From: Trichoplusia ni
Taxonomy: Eukaryota; Arthropoda; Insecta; Lepidoptera; Noctuidae
DNA: 64,000 nt
Direction: 5' to 3'
NCBI RefSeq assembly: GCF_003590095.1
Contig: NC_039486.1
Coordinates: forward strand, 6,384,336 to 6,448,335
Shown here: piece after piece, positions 12,601 through 25,600 of the stretch
How the letters are laid out: each line of letters opens with the position of its first letter
Numbering within the stretch: position 1 is the first letter of the stretch
The notes under the pieces: model-generated
What the model saw: the letters and a program-made list of their open reading frames with translations, nothing else
Database searches by the model: none
Told to the model about the DNA's origin: nothing
Program-made: the position numbers and the translations under genes

Positions 12601-15600
12601 AAAAAAAAATCATATTGGTGTAAAATTAGTATCCCGGTTTCAAAGTAACAATGTAGATAAAATACCTGCGGTATATTTTGAAATGAACAAAATTAGAAAA
12701 ACATTTTGTATTAAAAAATAGGAATAAAGAGGTCCCGCATGCTGTTCCACATGATTACCCAAATCCTAATGACAATTTATCGCTAATAATTTCAATAAAG
12801 TATTATTGACAGCGAAACGATAGGTCTATGTCCTATGGTGCTACATACCAAGGGATTATTAATTCACCATCCTCCGAACACTAGCGGCATCCAGGTCGCC
12901 CCTGTTTATTCAGTCCGCGGCATCAATTTACTCGCAAATCGTTCCTGGCTAGTACATAACATCATCATTTGAACTTCGCCAAACAAAATGTCAAGCCTCA
13001 CTCGAAACCATTTCATGACTTAATAGCTCATAATTATAATGGCCGGTTAAGCTCAAATTACGCACGATTGTTCACCAATAAATTGGGAGGCCGTGGCTTT
13101 GTATAAAATACGTGGGGCATAACAAGATCGTTGAACAAATTGTTCGTGTAACAACCAATGTTTTAGAAAATGTTTAACAATGCAGTTGTCGGGAATTTGT
13201 TCGTCAATATTGCGCTGATAGAGTCGCCGGAGGCTTGGCGGGCTTCTAGGATTTTTCTGAGGATAAATCGACGGCACTGTACTCTGTAAAACGGTGCTTT
13301 GCATGCGACAAAGTTTATAAAGAACCTAGGCTTTATTAAAGAACAGAAAGTAGTACTTATATTCCATTTGTTTAGGTTCTTAAAAAGGTACACAAAGTTA
13401 TTTTTATACAAATAACGAACTTACAGATACAGTTGCATGGTTTATCTTTTGTTGTTGTTATGGTAACGTTCTATTTTAAACTGACCTTTTAGACAAAAAG
13501 AAACTCCAACATATGGAGTATAGTATAATACCATACGAAGCTATTTATAACGACTGCCAAAAATGTTTTTTTTTTACTGGTTGTAGTTTTTCAATGGTTA
13601 CATAACCTGTATTTTTTTCAATATCTGCATTATTTGCATGTTAGTCCATTCATATTAGAAATGAAGATATCAAGCACAACACATTAGAGACACACACCTA
13701 CCTACCTACCTCCATAACTAAAGGAGAACGCTTGCTTAATAGGCAAGCTACCAAAGCATAATAAGTTTGCGTTATCGACGAGTAAACTCCAGCTCAACTT
13801 TCTGAAACAATGCCGTTGAACACATTTTATATATAAAACATGAATTTTCATTGTCCTACTGTGGCACGAATAGTCTTTTGACACGAACCACGTCTCGAGT
13901 GTATAAGTTTATATTAATTAAGCATATTGAGTGGGGAGGTTGGGCCAGATAAGACCAAGGCTGAAATAACTGCGAAATTGTACTAGTCTATTTGTTTAAG
14001 TACTCAATTTAGTTATATTAGGTATGTACTTAGAGATTTTGAGTACTTAGGCACAATGACGTTGTAACGCAATTTAACACGTGCAACGTGCGTCGATGGT
14101 TTGATCCTGCGTAAGACAAGCGTTTGTGTGATCCACGATTGCTTGAATACAGTCTTTGAATGACGTTGTGCAAATGTGCACTTGACTTGAATATTTGTCA
14201 AATATCCCGCGACAAAAGGATTAAATTCCCTAGTGCTGGTGTTGTATTTTTTACTTATAAAAAAACATAACTTAAAAAGAGTTGTCATTAAATTGTATGT
14301 CTTCCATAGCGATCAGAATATCATTAATCTTATCAAAGTTCTTGTCTTAAATGTCGAAGTTAAATAAATTACATCTTAATCATGACTTCGTCAATAAATG
14401 TAAAGAGGTTATGATACCCAGAGAATATTTACGACATATTATTTCACATATGACTTATCTTAAATGTATGCAAAGATTTATTACAAACGAAATAAAATCC
14501 GAGAGCTATAACAAAACCGAATCAACTTAACCAATTCTATTAAAAAAAACTGTATTTTTAATCATTACATACAAAGTTTTTTACAGTCATAAATTGTTTG
14601 GGTGACAAATAATTCAGCAATCTCGTTTTCTTTGACCAATATGATACAGAGAAAAAAATCAATAACTCAAGACGAAACATGAAAAAAGTTTAATCTGAAA
14701 GAAACTTACATTTAATCATTTACATTCAAGTTTTTGTTTATCCGAGTTCATGGTATGCTTTTCCCGAACTTACCCTACGTAGCGAGTGAAAGCCACGTTA
14801 CTGAACTGAACTGATTTACCAAGCAAATTACTTTATCGTTGTTAAGGCTCAACGAATCACAAAATATTATAAAAATAAATGTCGTAAACTTATTCCGGAA
14901 CAATAACACGGTACGTTTTACGTACTACAACTATTATTTGTTCAATTTGGACATTTTATTGCGTTCTGCTTTTATTTACTTAGGTCTTACAAAATAACAA
15001 CGTAATTAAATACATTAATATAAAGTTTAAAAAAAAACTTGAAATGTATTTTTAAATGAGGGAGGCAAAGTGGGTTTTCAACAATTTATGACAGCTTACA
15101 TATTATAAAAAACACCTAATCATTCATGGTACGAAGCACTCGCTTGAAAATTTTAAATTTCGAAGTGTCGTTTTTTCTATTTTGGTGCAAATGGCATTCA
15201 TTAAAATAAGTCAGGTATTTAAGTACAAAGAGTTAACCGAAAAACAGTTGTTTCCCTTTTCCTCTCCGTTATAATATTTGTGAAAGTCAGTTAAAAATAC
15301 GTTCACTGTGAAAAATGCAGCATTCTCCCGTCTTGAGCCCGCTTAAACTTGAGGAATTGCTCATTAAAAAGCGACGAAAAAGACGCGCCATAATTATTTT
15401 CTTTTACCATATTTTTTAATGCTGTAACAAAGAATTCAAATTTTAATAAAAATTTAACGACACTTGAAAATAAGTTATTATAAATAAACCCAAGTGAAGG
15501 AATTCTTTAGTTTAATAGTATTCGTGTCTTACTCCCAACTATCAGATATTCATTGTAAAAATAGTTCAAGTAGAAAATACGGGTTCATTTTGCTAGAAAA

Positions 15601-18181
15601 TTTGCCAGCGTGAATCAGAAAGCTAGAAAAATATCTAGACAGATTACGTGACCAGACGCAAATAGCGAGTAGCTTCGACAAAATGGCACCGACTAGTGTT
15701 ATAGAACTGAATCCATTAATACACAATGTAGTCTGTTTCTGCACTCCGTTCAATTTGCACCGGAGCCAAACCATCAAATGGCTAAAATAACTTATTCATT
15801 TAAATTGCATGTGTAAACCAAAACTCGATCTGGGTGGTTCAACTTTATCTGTACCGAAAACGATGATATTGATAAAATTTACACTCTAAAATCTTGTAAC
15901 TCATTTACTTTTTTCAATACACAGCATGTTGTACAAAGTCCGACTACGTACGTCTTATCCGCATTCATAATTTCTAAGGAATCCTATACTCACCGAAATC
16001 GATAGGAACGCTTTAAACACGGAAAAGTAATCAAATGAAATTATTCAGGTGTATCCTTTTACATATTCAAAGCCACCCTCAAGGGGTCGTTAAAGCTGCT
16101 TACTTATGTAAGATTGAAAACTGCTTGACCCGCAACAGAATATGACCGCACTCGTGAAATGGAAAAAAAATAATGAATGCTTAAATTTTTGGAGATGCTC
16201 CAGTTCATTTTATTTAAGTAGCTCTCTGACTGTGAAGTCTGTGGAGTCGACATTTCATTTTCCAGCTCGAGCCGAAGTTATCTAGACACTATGGACCTCC
16301 TTACTCGAAGTAAGAGGGTTTATGACAGATGACACTCGGTTTTACGAATTCAAATCACGAATGCCATCCGGCGTTATCATCGAAAATTATCTTACTTTTG
16401 AACGAGTGTACGGCTTTGTAACCGGATCATGTTTAATTGTGTCTTACGAATTATTGCAGGTATGTTCTTCAAAGAAAATTCTAGAAGAAGAAGAAAAGTC
16501 AAGTTATTACGTTATTGCATAGTTAGGGTCTTCGAACTTTCTTTCCAATCAAAGTGAAATGTGATTCGCTCCTCTGAGATAAGAAATAACTGTTTCTCGC
16601 AATTATACTGTATTTTTGGTGTCACTTATTTTTTAGAAGCGAATGAATTTATCCCTAAGATTTCGGTTACAACTTACGAGATCGTATAAAAGTGCAAATG
16701 TATAAAATTCAGCAATAAAGTTCACATATTATTAAATCTGCTTCCATTAACTTTAGTAAAACTGGAGTATTTCATAAACTGTAATATATTTTTATAACTT
16801 TGTTAAATCACCTTTCATTTATAATTACAATAGGTGTACGAGATTGCTGCGAATTTTGAGAGATATATTGTAAGTTATTCGTTACAAAAATAAATATGCA
16901 AATTAAACTGTACTTCTCCTTGACGGCTGCGGTTTCCATCGACTCTGTTTTGTTATAGAATTATTTCAAATCATTAGAATTATTACGAAAATTTTGAGGT
17001 CTACATTTCTAATTGCTTTATAATGTTAACTCAAATGATTTTTAGAATTCTGAATGAGGACTCCGGTTGGCTCAGAAACTAGTTGGGCGATCCCGATAAA
17101 TTCGCGCGAGTAAACCCTTCTTTTACTACTAATAGTAAGATTTTTACCTTAAAACTTGCTACGCCTTAGAAATATACAAATCTATTCAGAGAGTACCTGC
17201 CTACATCCATATATCAAAGTAATAAGGCTTTCATAATAAGATCTAAGAATTCCAATCTTTTGCCGATTAAGATTTATTTTCGGCCTTTTTAAAAGCTGCT
17301 TGAAAAACGGATTGATTAAACGAAGCGTACAAAGAGACTAAGAAGATATTTTTATCCTGTTTAAAAAACTTCAATCAAAATTAACTAAGCGCGAAAATAC
17401 CTTCCGTTTAATTTAATAATATTTTTATCCGCGTTTAAGCTTTCGTCGGGTTTGATAGAGGAGTGATTTAGTTTGTAATTAGAAGGTACTAAATATAGAG
17501 GATACGAAAAACAAAAGCCTAACTATAGGTACCTACACGGTTCTTCTTCTTCATCGCGTTTCTCCGGCTAGCGAAGAGTTGCGGTCTCCTTTACAAAACT
17601 GAACTATCTCTTGTGAATCAAAATCTATCCATAACATGAGAAGAAAACTCTTATATATTAACGAGTCGTATCCTACTTTAGAATTTAATTAAAAATTATT
17701 AATATAAACAGTAAATTCTAAATTCCCATAGAAATGCAGATACAAAATCAAATTCAAACATGTATTATGCATTTACCAAAACGCTGCAATCCATAGACAC
17801 CCTCAATTGTTCTAAACATCAAAATACCTAGCTTGAAATTCGGCAATACCAGTCTATTATTCGGCAAAACATTCCACATTTAGCATGAAATAACAACACG
17901 AAATAGGTAAGTTGTTACTCGGGGAAAACTTTAATAATAATCAAGGCGGAGTTGCCTCGCATTGTGTTCATAAAGACTGCATCAACACACAAGATATTTG
18001 CATCAAAAACAGATACAATCCGTGTAGGGACGTCTCAGAATATAGGTCGAGTGTACCGCGCCTTAGCTGGCAACACAGACCTACGAAATACCACTATATA
18101 GTACCAGATATTCTTGTTACCTTAATTTAAATCTTGTTATTTTTACACAGTAAATGATCATGACACTGATTAGTTGGATTA

Positions 18182-18350
18182 TCTTCTAATATATAAAATT
18201 CCCAAGTCACGATGTTAGTTACCGTACTCCTCTGAAACGGCTTTACCGATTTTTACCAAACTTTATATGCGTATTCAGTAGGTCTGAGAAATGTTGTCTC
18301 CACTGTGATCATCGACTGTTAGGAGGAACGTAGTTCGCCGGAACAGCTAG
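18182..18350 (+). mobile_element. Non-autonomous Helitron-like element, 169 bp
   Basis: It begins TCTTCTAATATATAAAATTC and ends AACAGCTAG, with A immediately before and T immediately after. That fits the Helitron rule of 5' TC, 3' CTAG (CTRR) and insertion between A and T. The internal string CGTACTCCTCTGAAACGGC looks like a Helitron family common in Lepidoptera (recognition from memory). No coding capacity, no terminal inverted repeats and no target duplication, all as expected for this class. Confidence 0.75.
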
Positions 18351-19440
18351 TATTTATTTAAAAAAACGTTTCCTATTTTTTTTTCTTCAATTAGGATCTA
18401 TTCATTGTCTTTCAGGTTTTAAACTTTAGTAGAAAAAATATCAAATTATTAAGAGGATTGAAAATCTGGCTCGAAGTTAATGTGACTTTCAATTACAGTA
18501 AGTTACTCATTTAAACTTTCAAACCCACGTCTTTATAATAAAAACTTTGAAAGCAACTGTCCCACCCACGAGCTTTATTTGGTAGCGGCGGAAAAACTCC
18601 TTTCAATTATTTAAACTTTTGTTGAAAGCGGACTTTGATCATTGTTTCGAAGTGTATAAAAACGGACAGGGACGTAAATACGTGAAATGGCTAAATCAAG
18701 TCGACATGTAAATAAAGTAGGAGCTAAGTTTCGCGAGGTTATTTAGAAGTAACTCCGTCTTTCACGACTCATACAACGGACATTACTTATATAATACTTT
18801 ATTGCATTCAATGTTATAGAGATGGTAAAAAAAAACAAGTTTAAGTAAGACCAATATTTTATTATGATTGAATCAATAATAGCATTTAAATATCGAACCA
18901 TATAAATATACTTTTATTTCTCCTAACTAAATAAATGTTCTCGGAAAAGGTTTACTCTCTGGAAGGGACAACCCCTTATGGCTCTCTAGGGCATCGTCTA
19001 AGATATGTAGCCACCTGTTTTTTTACATCTTTTTTATTGTCATTGCGTCCAATAGGTATCTATAAAAAGGATGTAGTTATTTTTTGTGTATGCAATCTTG
19101 TGAGTAAACATTCGTTAGTTGTTTTAGGCTGGTTTTTGTGCTTGTGTGAGTGTAATGTATTGCGAGGTATATACCCACATACCTGTTACCCTGTAGCCTG
19201 AGAGAGACATTGATCTTTAAATTATGAATGAGTGTTGCGAAACGGGTCGAACCAAATGTACGTGTGATACGACCGTGTAGTATATATTTATTTTGGTTTG
19301 TGAAGTTTGAACGGAAGCACATACAACACAATCTTTTGGGAATTCGTTATCTCCCTAACACGTATATTATGATACTTTTATCTTTTGATTGTTGCTTCAT
19401 TAGGTGTAGCGATGATTTCATTTTAGTGGTTTAAGTGTAT

Positions 19441-19492
19441 AGTTATTCAATGAGAACATATTATTTTAATAGTTGCTCAATGAGAACACATT
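19441..19492. repeat. Two-copy tandem duplication, period 30 bp
   Basis: The core TCAATGAGAACA occurs in two near-identical copies starting at 19441 and 19471, differing at a few positions. Probably replication slippage. No function is apparent. Confidence 0.7.
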
Positions 19493-20285
19493 TTTCTAAA
19501 CATTAACAGATTCCTTGATTGAAACTTGGTACGGAAGCAAGATTATCAATGACGGAGAAATTTTAAGTAGTGGTAAAAAGACAAATTCAAATGTAGAGGT
19601 TATAAGTACTGTATAGTAATGTTTTAAACAAGGTTAAATAAAAATGCAAACTTACATAAGCGAAATACATTTACAGAAGTATTTTGACAAACTAATGAAC
19701 AAATATATTCTAAATAAAAGTAAACATTTACAATCATATTTAACTAGACAGAGATGTAAAGAAATAACTGAACATAAATATTTTTAATGTGTACCTACAT
19801 GTTTCATAAAAATATTTCCAAGTAGCTGGAAAACAACAAATTACCGTTTTAATGAAACCAGAAAGGTTTTACGATTGTACAGTGTTTTATTGTATAGAAT
19901 ATTAAATCCACGTGCTCTGAACACAGTGCCTTTATAATTCATTACATAAAAACCTTCGGCCATTGTGGTCATAAGCATACCTTCGCCTATGAATAATTCG
20001 TGTATAAACGTTAAACTGTCACGTTAATAAATGTACGAATTAGTATGAAGGGACTTCGCATACAGGGCGATATAAGTCTCCCATACCTGATGATTTTATT
20101 TTCCAAGTATCTACCGCTTTTTTAGGTACGTGTTGATATCAGAGTCTGTGTAACATGATTGAAAACGAAGCCTAATTTTAGAACCTTAGGCTGAAGAGTT
20201 GGGATTCCGAATACTCTATAGTAACTTAAAACTCATAATGCCAATAATTTGTAGAAGAATGCCTATAGTTAATTTACTTGGGAAA

Positions 20286-20540
20286 TCTATATACTTATAT
20301 ACTTATACCAATATATAAAGCTGAAGAGTTTGTTTGTTTGAACGCGCTAATCACAGGAACTACTGGTCCAAATTGAAAAACTCTTTTTGTGTTGAATAGA
20401 CCATTCATCGAGGAAGGCTATAAACCATCACGCTGCGACTAATAAGAGCTAAGATACAATGGAAAGTGTAAAAAAAACCGGGCAGGTATACCTAAATCAT
20501 AACTATAACCCAGGTGGACGAAGTCGCGGACTACAGCTAG
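20286..20540 (+). mobile_element. Non-autonomous Helitron-like element, 255 bp
   Basis: It starts TCTATATACTTATATACTT after an A and ends CTACAGCTAG before a T. It contains AATATATAAAGCTGAAGAG, GAACGCGCTAATCACAGGAA and GGACGAAGTCGCGG. The ends obey the Helitron rule and share the ACAGCTAG terminus with the element at 18182-18350. The internal strings are typical of Helitron families widespread in moths and butterflies (recognition from memory). It carries no protein. Confidence 0.8.
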
Positions 20541-22564
20541 TATATTATACGTCGCTTGTTTTTCGGACAAGTAAAAGAAATCGCGACAGTTGGCCGTTTA
20601 GCTTACCAACTAATTAATGAATTTTCTTTTACGACAGTTAAAAATTGTCTCATAAACTTTCTAGTGATATTAAGTTTACAATGTCTTAAATTCAAACCTA
20701 AAATCTTGAAACGTAAGCAACATAAAACTGTAAAACTCGTTCACGTATTCCGTTAACAAAAGTGCAAGCATCAATACGTAACATAAAACCAAGCTAGAAT
20801 TCTTTTCAAGTCGAATAACACGTATGTTCATCTTAGAGCGTTCTTACAAGGTTATATATAATTCAATACGACCACAGAACGACATAAGCTGACTTAGCAG
20901 AAAGCTGGCAACACTAACACAAGCTACTAATGTAAGATCATAGGATGGCGGGAACTCGACACTTGTCTGCAGGACACTGGCCATTAATTTATCACTGTCT
21001 GCTGTTGCTACGTTCACATTTGTCACTAAACAATAACAAATAAAGGTGAGCTCTGTTACGTTATGTTTCGAAACATTCGAACTGAAAAACGTTCGTCCGT
21101 AAAGGTTTTTAGCCCCATATGCACTATTAATAAAACACTCCCACAACGCTGAAACTACCGCGTGAAGAGAATTTAATTTGATTGTAGAACAATGAAATGT
21201 GTGATGTAACCGAGTGACCTCACTTTTGTACCGTAATAGGTCACTCAACCGCTTTGTAAAATCAAGGGAAACAGACACATTTGCATAATGAATCCTCGCA
21301 TTTCATATTAATAATCGTGGGCGAGATTGTACTTTTATTCGGAAACTAAATAGATTTCGAATGTGGAGCGGTGATTTCTATTGGTCTCGTAGACAATGGC
21401 CTTTGTGAGACGCACTTCAATGTAGATTAATGAATTGCTAACCATATATTGACGTGTCCCGTACTCCCGTCTTACACCAGCAATCGTTGCGGAGAATATT
21501 CTATCACCAGCCATTGTGTATTGAATGCTTCAATAAAATATGAACATAAATTAGTAAACTAGTTTGATGAGGCTGGTGGACGTGATGTGAATGGAAGACA
21601 AACATAACAGACAATTTCTTTGTTGAAAGAAAATTTTCTCCTTGCAAGAGCTGAAATTAGTTTCGGCAATTTGTAAGACTGATTCTTAAGCAGATTTGTT
21701 TCGGCAATATTTCTCTGCCTAAGCGCTACAATTATAGAATTTCTTAAATTATTCTTGTAACTTCCATTTTTAGAGATCCGAGTCTAGTCTATTGGCCAGG
21801 AAAAAGTAAACATGCTTCGAAATTTGTAAGAGATTTTTAGCTATCCCATGTTTAGACAAATTTTAAAACTACGTTTCACCACGTATGACTTTATTTTTTC
21901 AATATAATACTCGCAATCTGATAGAGTTCTTAAAAAAGCTCCGTCCAAGGGTATTATGGCTATGAATGACAGCGTCAAATGGCATTTACCGCCAATAAAT
22001 CTGGAACGCTAGGTCTGTCAGGCGAATGACGAATGGTGTCATGTTTGTGTGTCTCGGTGCGTGACGAGAACAACACTCCTTTTGCAGGAACAACTTCAAA
22101 GGTTCTACATATTTGTATGAAAACATATGCTCTTTTAAGTATTTCTATCATAATTTTGTCTATACTTAAATTATAAAGACGTAAAATCTTTTACGACGCG
22201 TTGTAGGGTGTAATCTAGGAAATTACTAAACCAATTTCGAAAGTTATAAAAGTAATAGACAGCTACAATAACAGGATAATTATGAAGCCCGAAATAACAT
22301 CCTATAAGTACACATATATCAATTAGTGTTAAATATTTCTTAACCGGGAGTTCAAGAACAACTTCGAATAGAGCTTATAATAATTCAAGATTATCGGTAT
22401 TTCGACACCGGATAATACTATTAAAACCAACGTAATATCCATTATAATGTTAACATCTAATTCATACTTTGGCCTTTACTCAAATTTTAATTATGTTTTT
22501 ATTTTTAGACTACTTCACGTAGGTTGAACCCAATTGTGCCGATTACTATCAATTTGCTTTTTAG

Positions 22565-22597
22565 GATTAATAATTATATTGATAGTCAACATCAATT
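22565..22597 (+). other. 5' UTR part of the translation-start exon of the Beat-like gene
   Basis: The pyrimidine-rich stretch before 22564 ends GCTTTTTAG, a good splice acceptor. The 33 bases from there to the ATG at 22598 contain no other ATG. This supports the view that transcription starts further upstream and that the leader is spliced. Confidence 0.45.
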
Positions 22598-22658
22598 ATG
22601 TTTAACTTAATACTTACTGTGCTCCCACTGACGCTATTAGCTTTCAACTCTTTGTCAT
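22598..22658 (+). CDS. beat-like: Beat-like exon 1 (signal peptide)
   Basis: ATG opens 20 codons reading MFNLILTVLPLTLLAFNSLS, a convincing signal peptide. It ends with one base of the next codon before the donor T|GTGAAG. The next exon needs exactly one base from upstream, so the join gives Leu21, then RGHTEVRVEL. The upstream acceptor GCTTTTTAG is good and the donor moderate. Unspliced, the frame stops after 31 codons. No other frame-compatible leader exon was found between 7.8 and 25.7 kb. Confidence 0.55.
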
Positions 22659-25600
22659 GTGAAGGAATTGACACCAACGATTCGAAATTTTAAGAAACAA
22701 TTGAATTCTTTTGTCATGATGTATAAAACGGTAAAGTATGTTGTTATGGCATAAAACAAATGGAAAATAAATAATTTATAAATATAAAATTTTATAAAAT
22801 TGCATCCAGCCATATTGTTATTTTGTTGCGAGTTTCTCTTCCAGGTTCTAGCTTCAACACGTAGCTCGATTGCTCTTTCTTTATGATAGTCGTTATCACC
22901 TGACGTTTTGTTAGCACCCTACGTATTATCGCACGGTTGGTTCATATCTATAACGATGGTTTCCTATATTTAGAATGTGCGTGTAATGTTCCCCTCATTG
23001 TGTTTTTCACACGTTAGCAAACTACCGTAACATATCACATAGATACATGAATAATACGGTATATAACTGAACCAGGGGTCAACTTATAGTGGTGTCAAAG
23101 TATTACGTAACCAAATCCGCACGAAAATAACTGTCGTTTTGTTCCATTTTCACGACTGTACTGTTCGGACGGTTTTGATAGAATTTCGTGTTGAATTTTA
23201 CCTTAAATTCTTTAAGTTTTTTGTTTCCTCAATTCGCGCGGAACAGACATGGGTAAAATCCGAGACAGAAGTATGAAGTATGAATAATTTTGCTATTGTG
23301 GTAAATGTCTGTGTCTCGGATTGTGTCAGATTTTAGTAAACTCTGCATGATAAGATATTGGATAATCAATTGAGAAGTCCTTCATTTCGACCAATATCTA
23401 ATTGCAATCGTATCCAAATGGATACGAAACCACTTAACACAAGCAAATGACTGAATTTTCCCGTTAATACACACAAAGCCGCTATTCATAAAAAGTTCCA
23501 TTCAATTGAAAAAAGAAAACTCCAAAATCGCTTCCATTCTGAGATTACGTGCGACAACATCACAAACAAACCTCCTCATGGTTCATAATATTAGTCCAGA
23601 TTATTATTAGTGTATGAACAAATAACAGAAAGTATGTACACATACACAGACCGAAATAGAACCTCCTTTTCGCGGATATTTGCCCTTTTATTTACAGACT
23701 TATCGTGTTGGATGTGAAGGCCGAGAGAAATAGGGCTCTCTTTCATAGTTCCCACTGTCACATAGTGGACGTTCATGAGGAGTTATTGTAATTATGTTAG
23801 TCACACACTCGCAGCGCCATCTAGCGTACGTTTTGGTTTACATTATTTTTAGAAATATCGCCTTGAGATTTTACGAGAACATTTTTATTTGATAATTTAA
23901 GATGGCATATTGATAAATGACCTTAAGAAAAATATCGATTAAGATAGATTCTTGGCCAGTAACATCGAAAATAAAATATGTAAATATATTGGAACTCAAA
24001 AGTTAATATTGGGAAAATGAGACATATTGTAACGATACCGTAGAATTAAGTTTAAAATCTATGAAGTCAGTATCGTGATTTAGCATTTCAACACACCCGA
24101 TCCCCTTAACGCGAACGCTCTTATTCAAAAATTTACAGGTGAAGCCTACATAACATTACAGTTAAGTTAATAACGTCGTTTAACTTTAAGTGTTAAGATA
24201 ACGTCGGTCCTTAGCCGGTGTGTTCAACCTTAAAAGATTATTCGTATCAGTCTGTCTCGCAAAGTAAAGAGCCTAATCGTGTTATGTACATTTGTAATGA
24301 ACTCCTTGCTCCGCTAAAACTCGTTATTATTAATCATTTCATTACTAATAAACGCAGGCTGCGGGAATAAAATATTCGCTGTGAACTTTTTTCTTCGCTA
24401 CCTAATGGAGACTGGCTATTAGTAACACCCTCTTCAAATGTAGGACGCTGACTGGGCACGTATTAAAACGACAGACAACGGAACAGAATACAGATACCTG
24501 AATACGGGATTTACAAATAAAAATGCATGTTAAAAATGTAGAACTTAGTTTTAATAATTCGCTCGAAGCATATTCAAACGTAGTTTAAAATCTAGACGGT
24601 AGTTCATAGCATATAACGAAACATACAGCTTTCATTACGTTAAAATGCTAATTAAACTCTACAATTTCCCATTTGAATAATAAAATAATTAGGCAGCGTC
24701 TACTGTGCCGCGGCGTACCAACTAAGGTTGCAATGTAGCAGTGAAAATCATAAAACGTGCAAACCATAAAACTGCCGGGAATGGTTTATGGCACGCAAGA
24801 AGGATGCGAGCTTTTTCATAGAGCTCTTCCATTTCACTTGATTGCACATTATATTTCATCGTAATTTCTTCCCACGTTCAGATTCAAGGAAAATTGCGTA
24901 GGCGGAAACAAACACCAGCGCCCCTTACAACTTTATAGGATTTTTCCTAAACCAATTTCTGATTAAAATCAAAAGAAAGTACGAACGGGTGCGAAGTTCT
25001 TCACGTATTTTAACGTAACTGCCGCGGTTGAGTACTATTCTAATTATTCCGGTTTACAGTATACTTTCACATTACCCACCACACAATAATACCAAGTATA
25101 AAACGTGTTGTCATGAACCTTGAGTTTACTGAGGCGCACCCGACAATGTTACCTACTAACAAAGACACATTTTCGTACAACCAAACAACAACTACCTAGA
25201 ACTTTACATCTAAGTGAAAAGAGTTCAAAATACAATGGAAATAAAACGTAGGAAATGGCATGGGTTTTCTTAGATCGTGGGAACAGAAAGGGAGCCGACG
25301 CAATTTCTGAAAAACGTGACAAAGGTCATAAAAAAGGACAATGTTGTGCCTGTGACGGGTGCGTGCAAAGCGCGCGTTGATATACTTACAGTGCGTGCCT
25401 ATATTACAGGTGCATGTTTTCATCAGATACACCTGTCTATTCGAGTTACTTAATAAAGTCGTTGTAGCATGAACCGCGTTTAACAATATAATAATAGACA
25501 TAGACGTGAGTTTGAATACAGGAACACCTCAAATATACCGTCAAAGGCTTGGATATTTCCGAAGACGTTTTCAAATGTTGTGTTATCTCAAGTGCAATAT

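Larger units (their letters stand above)
7811..22564. other. Candidate first intron or intergenic sequence, with repeats
   Basis: No coding exon is supported here. Visible contents are a short CCTAA run (9611-9626), two Helitron-like elements (18182-18350 and 20286-20540) and a 30-bp tandem duplication (19441-19492). A 144-codon open frame lies on the minus strand at 20844-21278; I do not recognise its product. The rest is AT-rich sequence without apparent structure. Confidence 0.45.

Noticed and set aside
16322..16459. Open frame ending at a good donor (TTGCAG|GTATGT), considered as an upstream Beat exon.
   Set aside because: It ends in phase 0 while the Ig1 exon needs phase 1, and it has no signal peptide.
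18935..19201. 88-codon hydrophobic frame with a possible phase-1 donor near 19166, considered as a Beat leader exon.
   Set aside because: The only ATG lies far upstream of the hydrophobic part and the predicted leader is far too long. The exon at 22598 fits better.
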